The notes under the pieces were generated by a model. That model saw only the letters and a program-made list of their open reading frames with translations, had not been told where the DNA came from and made no database searches. Made by a program: the position numbers and the translations under genes. From Bacteroidota bacterium (GTDB lineage Bacteria; Bacteroidota; Bacteroidia; JAADEI01), in NCBI GenBank assembly GCA_015490475.1, contig WFXT01000083.1:1-10494 (forward strand): DNA of 10,494 nt, given 5' to 3'. Within the stretch, counting starts at the first letter, position 1. Each line of letters starts with the position of its first letter. Of the stretch, positions 1-6,235 are shown one piece after another.

Positions 1-48
1 AAGAATAAATCCAATCCCAATAAGTGCGGGAAATGTCCATGTCTTCAT
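1..48 (-). CDS. Partial N-terminus of a leftward gene, possible secreted or membrane protein
   Basis: Reading leftward from an ATG at 48-46, an open frame runs off the window edge and encodes MKTWTFPALIGIGFIL. One Lys followed by a hydrophobic run is what the start of a signal peptide or first membrane helix looks like. Only 16 codons are visible, so no family can be named and the frame could be chance. I see no clear TAnnTTTG box directly upstream. The stretch to its right has no gene, so this would be the first gene of a leftward unit or the next gene after the small lipoprotein at 404-634. Confidence 0.4.
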   Translation of the reverse strand, partial: MKTWTFPALIGIGFIL

Positions 49-160
49 ATCACTATCTGCGTTTTGTAGTATATTAAACGGAAAGGGAAAAGAATGTTAG
101 TATTGCAAGGGTCTGCACAGGCAGGCTTATCACAATGCGACTGTTTTTTTTCGGTTAAAT

Positions 161-258
161 TTAAACCACACAGTGAAACTGAGTTCCTTCACAGAGGTGT
201 TCTATCCAATGACTTTTTTAAGTTACTATGTGCTCTTTACTCTGCGTAACTACGGTAA
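161..258. repeat. Degenerate CACAGAG-type inverted repeat
   Basis: The left arm begins TTAAACCACACAGTGAAACT at 161 and continues to CACAGAGG near 190-197. The right arm (231-258), read on the minus strand, gives TTACCGTAGTTACGCAGAGT followed by AAAGAGCA. The arms are imperfect. The ACCACA...CAGAG wording resembles AT/CACAGAG-rich intergenic palindromes that I recall as common in many environmental bacterial genomes. Assignment to that class is from memory, and only one copy is in the window. Confidence 0.3.
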
Positions 259-280
259 CATTGTATTTGATGTCCACCAT

Positions 281-320
281 ACCTTGAACTCACCTTCTCG
301 CCTGCGGGAGGGGCTGAGAT
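281..320. repeat. GC-rich imperfect hairpin, REP-like
   Basis: A GC-rich island in AT-rich DNA. The core CTCGCCTGCGGGAGGGGCTG (297-316) can pair CTC (297-299) with GAG (308-310), or CGC (299-301) with GCG (304-306). It resembles short GC-rich intergenic palindromes of the CTC...GGGAGGGGCTG type that I recall from several phyla, including Bacteroidota. It lies 3' of the leftward lipoprotein gene and could end its transcript, but there is no T-run after it in the leftward direction. Confidence 0.3.
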
Positions 321-403
321 ACTCTATGCCATTTAAATAAAATTGCTTATATTTTCTGCATTTGTAGAGGGGAGGATAAAATATGACACATGGTTGCTCC
401 TTT

Positions 404-634
404 TCATCTAATAACACACGTCACTGTTGGTTCTGCATAGCGATAAATATCATTCAGTTTACGCTGTATTTGGGCACACATTTTCTCCTTTTCAAATGAA
501 CGTGCCCGAATCTGGGCTTCTACTTGAATTATCAGGGTTCCGCTTTTGCTATATACAGAACAATCACACACATAATCTCGGCGACATGAATAAAGAACTA
601 AAACAAATCCCAACATTATCAATAGAAATCTCAA
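404..634 (-). CDS. Small Cys-rich lipoprotein, Bacteroidota type
   Basis: A 76-residue protein with a clear lipoprotein signal: a short n-region (MR), a hydrophobic core FLLIMLGFVLVLYS and lipobox LYSC with lipid-accepting Cys17. Four further Cys (23, 25, 53 and 73) could form two disulfides in the periplasm. The layout, lipobox then a Cys-X-Cys strand, a basic/acidic helix and a final TxC strand, matches tiny hypothetical lipoproteins that recur in Bacteroidota; no function is known for them. The start is a TTG at 634, with an in-frame TAA just upstream. ATG at 616 would leave only 10 residues before the Cys and no basic n-region. A TAAATTTG box at 659-652 fits a start at 634. It is divergent from the symporter gene. 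An opposing plus-strand frame here has a TTG start and no family features. Confidence 0.68.
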   Translation of the reverse strand: MRFLLIMLGFVLVLYSCRRDYVCDCSVYSKSGTLIIQVEAQIRARSFEKEKMCAQIQRKLNDIYRYAEPTVTCVIR

Positions 635-651
635 GTTTCTTTACTTTGGAA

Positions 652-659
652 CAAATTTA
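652..659 (-). promoter_or_regulatory. Putative -7 box (TAAATTTG) for the small lipoprotein gene
   Basis: Read leftward, 659-652 is TAAATTTG, a full match to the Bacteroidota -7 consensus TAnnTTTG. It ends 17 bases before the TTG start at 634. A -33 TTTG is not clear; only TTTTC lies roughly where it should be, inside the symporter start. It sits in the 35-bp spacer shared with the symporter gene. Confidence 0.35.
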
Positions 660-669
660 GGCAACAGTA

Positions 670-2061
670 GTGAAAACGAAGAGGATTGTGGTTTTCCTGA
701 TAGTTGTTATGATATTCCTTTTCATTGCCTTTTCGTTGAGGGGTGTTGGTGCATATGACCTTTCTTCTGTTCGCTGTGTTATAGTGCTTACGGGCATAAT
801 GGCTGGATTGTGGCTGACAGAATTGCTTCCCCTATGGGCTACTGCCCTACTTCCCCTTTTATTTGTAGCACTGGTTCCTTTAACAAGTAAGGAAGGGGAA
901 CCGGTATCATGGTCTTATGTTAGTGGGGGTTACGTGGCACCAATTATATGGTTATTCTTGTCAACATTTGTTCTTGGGGGCACTCTGCACAAATATGGAA
1001 TAGACAAATGGGTTAGCATAGGTATTTTAAAGATATTGAGGGTTAAGACTACTTATCAACTTGTAGGAGCATTAGGTATTATCGGTGCTGTACTTTCAAT
1101 GTGGATGAGTAATACTGTTGTCACTGCCATGCTTTTACCCATCGTCTTGGTCCTTACAGAAAAGTTTGACGACAAAAGACCTTTCCTTCTGATTATAGCA
1201 TGGGCAAGTTCCATAGGGGGAATAGCAACACTAATAGGGACCCCACCAAATGGAATAACTGCTGGATTCTTGATGGACGAAGGTTATCAGATTTCTTTTA
1301 TGGATTGGCTTATCCTAAGCCTTCCTGTATCTATCATCCTTTTGGCAGTGGCTGTGCTTGTTCTGACAAGGGAACTTACTAACAAACCTGTGACAATCCC
1401 TATCAAAATTGATAGGTTAACACCCACTCAGAAATATGTTGCTCTCTTCATCGGCATTGTTATTATATTATGGCTTATAGTGCCCGTTCTTTCTGAATTT
1501 ATTCCTGTGCTAAGAAAAGTCAAAACATGGATTATTGGCATAACGGCAGTGCTTCTCCTTACAGGGATTCCATTCCGAGGAAAACGGATAATTAATGGAA
1601 AAGAGGCTATTGAGATGATTGATTGGGGCATTTTATTGTTGTTTGGCGGTGGGCTGGCTCTTTCTCGCCTGATGACTGCATCTGGCACTGCAAACGTCCT
1701 CGCCAGTCACCTTGCTGAGTTGCTTTCTTTCTTGCATCCATTAGCAATAGTCATGATTTTCGCACTTGCTGTTAACTTTCTTACAGAACTGACGTCCAAT
1801 ACTGCAACAACTGCTACACTCCTGCCCATCCTCATTCCTGTATATGTCCAGATGGGTATTGACCCATTGCTTGGTGCCCTGCCCATAGCATATAGTGCAT
1901 CTCTTGCCTTTATGTTGCCCATTGCCACACCACCTAATGCAATAGTTTATGCAAGTGGCGAATTAACTATTCCATATATGGCACGGAAGGGTTTCCTGAT
2001 GAACCTGCTGGGATGGGGAATAGTGTGTTTGTGGGTTTTAATTGTACACAATTATATTTAA
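670..2061 (+). CDS. DASS/SLC13-type anion:sodium symporter (dicarboxylate or sulfate)
   Basis: An inner-membrane secondary transporter of 463 residues with about a dozen hydrophobic segments. The divalent-anion:Na+ symporter (DASS, SLC13/CitT) signature is present in both inverted halves: SNT at 147-149 and 376-378, each followed by an LLP stretch, and GTPPN at 190-194 and ATPPNA at 419-424. In this family these motifs build the sodium and carboxylate or sulfate sites. Length is normal. Substrate (succinate/malate/fumarate, citrate or sulfate) cannot be decided from the sequence. The GTG at 670 keeps the whole first helix (KTKRIVVFLIVVMIFLFIAF). The first ATG is at 709 (residue 14), which would cut that helix, so GTG is preferred. 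The small lipoprotein is divergent 35 bp away. A TACTTTG near 642-648 is one base short of a -7 consensus. The gene stands alone on its strand, with 172 bp to the next. Confidence 0.88.
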   Translation: MKTKRIVVFLIVVMIFLFIAFSLRGVGAYDLSSVRCVIVLTGIMAGLWLTELLPLWATALLPLLFVALVPLTSKEGEPVSWSYVSGGYVAPIIWLFLSTFVLGGTLHKYGIDKWVSIGILKILRVKTTYQLVGALGIIGAVLSMWMSNTVVTAMLLPIVLVLTEKFDDKRPFLLIIAWASSIGGIATLIGTPPNGITAGFLMDEGYQISFMDWLILSLPVSIILLAVAVLVLTRELTNKPVTIPIKIDRLTPTQKYVALFIGIVIILWLIVPVLSEFIPVLRKVKTWIIGITAVLLLTGIPFRGKRIINGKEAIEMIDWGILLLFGGGLALSRLMTASGTANVLASHLAELLSFLHPLAIVMIFALAVNFLTELTSNTATTATLLPILIPVYVQMGIDPLLGALPIAYSASLAFMLPIATPPNAIVYASGELTIPYMARKGFLMNLLGWGIVCLWVLIVHNYI

Positions 2062-2175
2062 AGTTTGCCAAACGATAGAACAACGTTAATAGAACGATTA
2101 GATAAACTAACCTGATGTTTGAAAAGAAACGTGGTAGTCTGACAAAATTTCAAAAGGAGCAACAGATTAAACCTA

Positions 2176-2210
2176 TTTGATACTTGCTCACATTAAATGT
2201 TTTATTTTTG
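2176..2210 (+). promoter_or_regulatory. Putative Bacteroidota promoter (TTTG / TATTTTTG) for the substrate-binding lipoprotein
   Basis: TTTG at 2176-2179 and TATTTTTG at 2203-2210 match the -33 TTTG and -7 TAnnTTTG consensus. The 23-bp spacer is a little longer than the usual 19-21. The -7 box ends 23 bases before the ATG at 2234, leaving a short leader without a Shine-Dalgarno sequence. Confidence 0.5.
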
Positions 2211-2233
2211 CTACTATAAAATAAGTCATTTCA

Positions 2234-3982
2234 ATGAGGAGTGTTTTTCTTGTGATCATGGCAATTACGTTGCTTGGTCTTGCATCGTGCGAGCATGGGC
2301 AAAGCAAAAAAGAACCCCAGATCAATCTTAGAGAAGCAAATTTCCAGAAGGCGAAAGGTGGTAAATATTATGGAGGCACTTTTATCTATACAGAGGATTA
2401 CATTCCCAATGACCTGTTCCCCCACGACGTGAAAGATGTTATAACATATCGGGTCACTGCCCAGATTTTTGATGGGCTTGTCAGATTCAATCCTGCCACA
2501 CTGGAGATAGAACCTGCACTGGCAAAAAAATGGGAGATATCAGAAGATGGAAAAACTTACACCTTTCACCTGAGGACTGATGCCAAATTTCACAAGACAG
2601 GGAAACAAATCACTGCTAATGATGTGGCATATTGCCTCAAACTGCTCGCTACCAAACACCCTAATAACTCTCTGTTTTCATCAACTATTAAAGATGTTAT
2701 TAAAGGGGCAACAGACTATTACGAAGGCAAAGCACAGGACATTGAAGGGATAAAAGTGGTTAATGACTCAACACTTGTCATAGAATTAGAGCATCCCTAT
2801 CAGTTGTTTTTGCAAATTATGGCTGGTCCTGCAGGATTTGTATTTCCGCAAGAAGCAGTGGCACAAGACGAAAATGGTTACTATCTGAAGGAAGTAATAG
2901 GAAGCGGTCCCTTCATTGTTGAAAATCTCTCCGATTCTTTGCTTGTTCTTACCAAAAATCCTGATTATTACCTAACTGATGATGTAGGCAATAAACTTCC
3001 CTTCCTTGACAAAGTGATAGTGAAAAGAGAAAAAGACAGGGATGTAGTGATTAACAAGTTTCTTGCTGGAGAAGTTGATATGGTTTATAGGCTTTCCACG
3101 GACGAGATTATTTCAATCTTGGAAAATTCCCCTTCCAAGGATTTAAAGTATGTTGACCAAAGGTCACCAGAGATGTCAACACAAATGTATGTGCTTAACA
3201 CAGCAAAGACACCTTTTAATGACGAAGCCCTGCGAAAAGCATTGGCATATATGATTGATAGAGAAGACATATACAACAGAGTTTTAATGGGGGAAGCACA
3301 GTCTCCTGCTCGCTTCGGCATTGTACCCCCTGTTTTTCCAGAATATCACAATAACGAACTGGAAGGTTATTCTTACAATGAAGAAGAAGCAAAGAAATGG
3401 CTTGAACAAGCCCAAACAAAGCCAGACACTCTGGAATTGATGATTAACGAAGGAGATCCAATACACATGCATGTGGCACTGGCAGTTCATGAATACTTGA
3501 AAAAATTTGGAATTCACTTGAATATTGATGTCGTATCAAGACAGGAATGGTTGGAGAGATTACAAAAAGGAGAATTTCAAATGGCACGACTTGGTTGGGT
3601 TGCTGACTTTCCTCATCCAGCCAGTTTTTTGAGTATTTTTTACGGTTCGGGAGTTCCTGACAATCCCACAGAACCCTCTTTCCCAAATGTGAGCAGATTT
3701 AAAGACGCAACCTTTGACGAATTATATATCAAAGGGTTATATGCCACCAGTGAAGAAGAGGCTTACAAACACCTTTTGGAAGCAGAGAAGATAGTAATCA
3801 AAAGAGTGCCTGCTATCTTTCTGTGGTATGAAGAAAATTATAGGATTCTACAGCCCTATGTGAAAGATATGTTTAAAAACCCCATGGAATACAGAGATTT
3901 CAGGTTCGTATATTTTGACAAGACCTTATATGAAAAGACTCAAAAAGCATATTCAAACAAGAGGTCAAAAAGCGAATCCTGA
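2234..3982 (+). CDS. Solitary family-5 ABC substrate-binding lipoprotein (oligopeptide/dipeptide type)
   Basis: A 582-residue extracytoplasmic solute-binding protein of the SBP_bac_5 (DppA/OppA) family. The signal peptide MRSVFLVIMAITLLGLASC ends in lipobox LASC with Cys19, so it is a lipoprotein. The early family block, QIFDGLVRFNPATLEIEPAL at 77-96 followed by W100 and the SEDGKTYTFHLR stretch (103-114), is intact. So are a GSGPF turn and the FNDEALRKALAYMIDRE region typical of the family. Length is normal and no frame breaks are seen. The family binds peptides, nickel, heme or sugars; the ligand here is not readable. No permease (OppBC) or ATPase (OppDF) gene lies within the window, so it must borrow a transporter or act as a receptor. 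It has its own promoter just upstream and ends 80 bp before glutamine synthetase. Start ATG 2234 is supported by the signal peptide. Confidence 0.88.
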   Translation: MRSVFLVIMAITLLGLASCEHGQSKKEPQINLREANFQKAKGGKYYGGTFIYTEDYIPNDLFPHDVKDVITYRVTAQIFDGLVRFNPATLEIEPALAKKWEISEDGKTYTFHLRTDAKFHKTGKQITANDVAYCLKLLATKHPNNSLFSSTIKDVIKGATDYYEGKAQDIEGIKVVNDSTLVIELEHPYQLFLQIMAGPAGFVFPQEAVAQDENGYYLKEVIGSGPFIVENLSDSLLVLTKNPDYYLTDDVGNKLPFLDKVIVKREKDRDVVINKFLAGEVDMVYRLSTDEIISILENSPSKDLKYVDQRSPEMSTQMYVLNTAKTPFNDEALRKALAYMIDREDIYNRVLMGEAQSPARFGIVPPVFPEYHNNELEGYSYNEEEAKKWLEQAQTKPDTLELMINEGDPIHMHVALAVHEYLKKFGIHLNIDVVSRQEWLERLQKGEFQMARLGWVADFPHPASFLSIFYGSGVPDNPTEPSFPNVSRFKDATFDELYIKGLYATSEEEAYKHLLEAEKIVIKRVPAIFLWYEENYRILQPYVKDMFKNPMEYRDFRFVYFDKTLYEKTQKAYSNKRSKSES

Positions 3983-4012
3983 CAAAGGGATACTAACAGG
4001 AATAACAGTGCG

Positions 4013-4044
4013 TTTTTATCGGTAAAAGTTGCATAACTTTGCAA
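4013..4044 (+). promoter_or_regulatory. Putative glnN promoter with overlapping palindromes
   Basis: TAACTTTG at 4034-4041 is a full TAnnTTTG -7 box, ending 21 bases before ATG 4063. A T-run at 4013-4017 lies near the -33 position but is not TTTG. Two inverted repeats overlap the box: AAAGTT-gcat-AACTTT (4025-4040) and TTGCA-taactt-TGCAA (4029-4044). Such symmetry over a -7 element could be a repressor site, but parts of it are simply the TTTGCA consensus context. Confidence 0.45.
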
Positions 4045-4062
4045 TAGATAAAATCCGTGCAA

Positions 4063-6222
4063 ATGAGCGAGTTAACAAGCCTGATGGAGATGGAATCCAT
4101 GTTGGACAGCGTTGAAAAGCCCTCTGAAATCTTCGGTGAATTAGTCTTCAACGAAGAAGCACAGAGACAATACCTGCCTGACGCAGTTTTTGAAAAATTA
4201 CAAGAAGCCATTAGAGGACAACGTCCAATAACTGAAGATATAGCCGATGCGGTGGCGGCAGGGATGAAAGCATGGGCAATTGATATGGGTGCCACACACT
4301 ACACTCACTGGTTCCAGCCACTGGCAGGAACTATAGCCCAAAAACACGATTCCTTCCTTGCACTGAATAAAGAAGGCAAACCAATAGAGAAGTTTAGCGG
4401 CAAAGCACTTGTCCAACAGGAGCCCGATGCTTCAAGTTTCCCAAGTGGTGGAATAAGAAGCACTTTTGAAGCACGTGGATATACTGCATGGGACCCTTCC
4501 AGTCCTGCCTTCATTATGGAAACAGGAGGAACACGGACATTATGTATTCCAGCAATATTCGTGTCATATACAGGAGAGGCTCTGGATTATAAGACACCAC
4601 TCATTAGGTCAATTCACGCACTGAACAAATATGGCTTGCCGGTTGTTAAGTTGTTCTTCCCTGAAGCAACACGTATCTTCTCTACAATGGGATGGGAACA
4701 GGAGTATTTCCTCATTGACGAGCAATGGTATGAAGCAAGACCAGACCTCATATTGACAGGTAGAACGCTTGTTGGAGCCTTGCCCCCCAAGAACCAACAA
4801 TTGGAAGACCACTATTTTGCTTCAATTCCTGACAGAGTGCTTGCATTCATGGCAGACCTTGAATATGAAGCATATAGATTGGGTATTCCCTTACACACAC
4901 GACATAATGAAGTAGCACCGTCGCAATATGAATGTGCTCCATGGTTTGAAGAAGCAAACATATCTAACGACCATAATCAGTTGTTAATGGACTTAATGGA
5001 CAGGGTTGCTCGTAGGCACGGATTGAGAGTCCTTCTGCATGAGAAGCCATTTGCAGGTATTAACGGCTCTGGTAAACATATGAACTGGTCTATAGGTACA
5101 GATAGTGGCAGAAACTTACTGGCACCAGGAAAAACACCTGAAACCAAACTTGCTTTTCTGACCTTCTTTGTTAATGTCATCAAGGCAATTAATGATTGGA
5201 ACGACCTTGTAAGGGCAAGCATTGCAAGTGATAGTAATGATTTGAGACTTGGCGGTCATGAAGCCCCACCAGCAATCATTTCTGTTTACATTGGAGACCA
5301 CCTACAAAAAGTCATTGACAGACTGGAACAAAGTGTGCCCGACGAAAGATTCTTGACGGAAGAAGAGGAAGCAGAACTGAAGATGTTTATTCACGAAACT
5401 ATACCTACGATATTCCTTGACAACACCGATAGGAATAGAACCAGTCCTTTTGCTTTCACGGGCAACAAATTTGAATTGAGGGCTGTTGGTGCCTCTATGA
5501 ATTGCGCTCAACCTGCCACAGTATTAAATACTATAATGGCATATCAATTGAAGCAATTTTATGAGGACTATCAAGCACTTGTAGATAAAGGAGCTAAAAA
5601 AGAATTGGCAATCCTTGAAATACTGCACAAGTATGTCAAAGAAAGCAAGAGAGTAATATTCAATGGAGACAACTATAGCGAAGATTGGGTCCGAGAAGCC
5701 GAAAGAAGGGGCTTGAATAACATTCCTGACACACCAACAGCAATAAAAGCGTATGTAACTGATGAAGCCATCAAGCTTTTTGAAGAAACTGGTGTTTCTT
5801 CTCGTAGAGAAGTGGAAGCAAGATACAACGTCAGGCTTGAAAAATATGCACAACGCATACACATTGAGGCTATGACCCTCATTGAAATGGCAAATCAACA
5901 AATTTTGCCACCAGCTATCCAATCTCTAAGCGAACTGGCAGCCACTCTTAACAGTTTGCCCACTGAAAATGCAGCAGTAAGAAAGAGATACGAAAAACTC
6001 TCTGAATTAGTCGAAAGACTTAATTCTGCGTTAGAACAATTGCAAGAGAAAGTAGAAAAGGCTGAACAAGAAGGAGACTTGCCCAAGCAGGCAGAACTAT
6101 ATGCCAAAGAGGTGAGACCTGCTATGGAAGAGGTTCGTAAATATGCTGACGAGCTGGAAAGAATAATGGACGACAGGCTATGGCAATTGCCACATTATAG
6201 AGAAATACTGTTTATAAAATAA
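4063..6222 (+). CDS. glnN: Glutamine synthetase, type III (GSIII)
   Basis: A cytoplasmic ATP-dependent ligase that makes glutamine from glutamate and ammonia. At 719 residues it has GSIII length, far longer than GSI/GSII. Conserved blocks: THYTHWFQPL near the N-terminus; NEVAPSQYE at 282-290; the catalytic NGSGKH at 334-339 (counterpart of the GSI NGSG-H loop); RNRTSPFAFTGNKFELRAVG at 457-476 with Glu471 and Arg473 in the substrate/nucleotide region. The C-terminal part carries a helical coiled-coil stretch (about 630-700), as known for GSIII, which assembles as a dodecamer of opposed hexamers. Start: an in-frame GTG exists at 4057, but ATG 4063 gives MSELTS and a better leader from the -7 box at 4034-4041. 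The PorE-like gene follows after 13 bp. No glnB, amtB or glutamate synthase gene is near. Confidence 0.95.
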   Translation: MSELTSLMEMESMLDSVEKPSEIFGELVFNEEAQRQYLPDAVFEKLQEAIRGQRPITEDIADAVAAGMKAWAIDMGATHYTHWFQPLAGTIAQKHDSFLALNKEGKPIEKFSGKALVQQEPDASSFPSGGIRSTFEARGYTAWDPSSPAFIMETGGTRTLCIPAIFVSYTGEALDYKTPLIRSIHALNKYGLPVVKLFFPEATRIFSTMGWEQEYFLIDEQWYEARPDLILTGRTLVGALPPKNQQLEDHYFASIPDRVLAFMADLEYEAYRLGIPLHTRHNEVAPSQYECAPWFEEANISNDHNQLLMDLMDRVARRHGLRVLLHEKPFAGINGSGKHMNWSIGTDSGRNLLAPGKTPETKLAFLTFFVNVIKAINDWNDLVRASIASDSNDLRLGGHEAPPAIISVYIGDHLQKVIDRLEQSVPDERFLTEEEEAELKMFIHETIPTIFLDNTDRNRTSPFAFTGNKFELRAVGASMNCAQPATVLNTIMAYQLKQFYEDYQALVDKGAKKELAILEILHKYVKESKRVIFNGDNYSEDWVREAERRGLNNIPDTPTAIKAYVTDEAIKLFEETGVSSRREVEARYNVRLEKYAQRIHIEAMTLIEMANQQILPPAIQSLSELAATLNSLPTENAAVRKRYEKLSELVERLNSALEQLQEKVEKAEQEGDLPKQAELYAKEVRPAMEEVRKYADELERIMDDRLWQLPHYREILFIK

Positions 6223-6235
6223 ACTTGCTGGTAAT

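Larger units (their letters stand above)
49..403. other. Gene-free region with degenerate repeat-like segments
   Basis: About 355 bases with no credible coding frame on either strand. It holds a CACAGAG-like inverted pair (161-197 and 231-258) and a GC-rich imperfect hairpin (about 281-320), listed separately. A short AT-rich near-palindrome, GGTTAAATTTAAACC, lies at 153-167. No tRNA fold or riboswitch is recognisable. The region lies downstream of the leftward lipoprotein gene and upstream of the partial leftward frame at the window edge, so it could carry the terminator of one and the promoter of the other. Confidence 0.6.

Noticed and set aside
427..660. A 77-codon plus-strand frame opposite the small lipoprotein gene
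   Set aside because: It starts with TTG, has no signal, domain or family resemblance, and the minus-strand reading has a full lipobox and a patterned set of Cys.
2063..2073. Short inverted repeat GTTTG-c-CAAAC after the symporter stop codon
   Set aside because: The loop is one base and there is no T-run, so it cannot act as a standard terminator.
5524..5922. A 132-codon minus-strand frame inside glnN
   Set aside because: It lies wholly antisense to conserved GSIII coding sequence and its Cys/Phe-rich translation is typical of a shadow frame.
6181..6192. Perfect 12-bp palindrome TGGCAATTGCCA near the 3' end of glnN, upstream of the PorE-like gene
   Set aside because: It encodes the conserved W-Q-L-P stretch of the GSIII C-terminus, so the symmetry is best explained by codon choice; no -7 box follows it.
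670..6222. Symporter, binding lipoprotein and glutamine synthetase as one nitrogen/carbon uptake operon
   Set aside because: The binding lipoprotein and glnN each have their own TAnnTTTG promoter candidate and the gaps are 172 and 80 bp, so a shared transcript is not supported.
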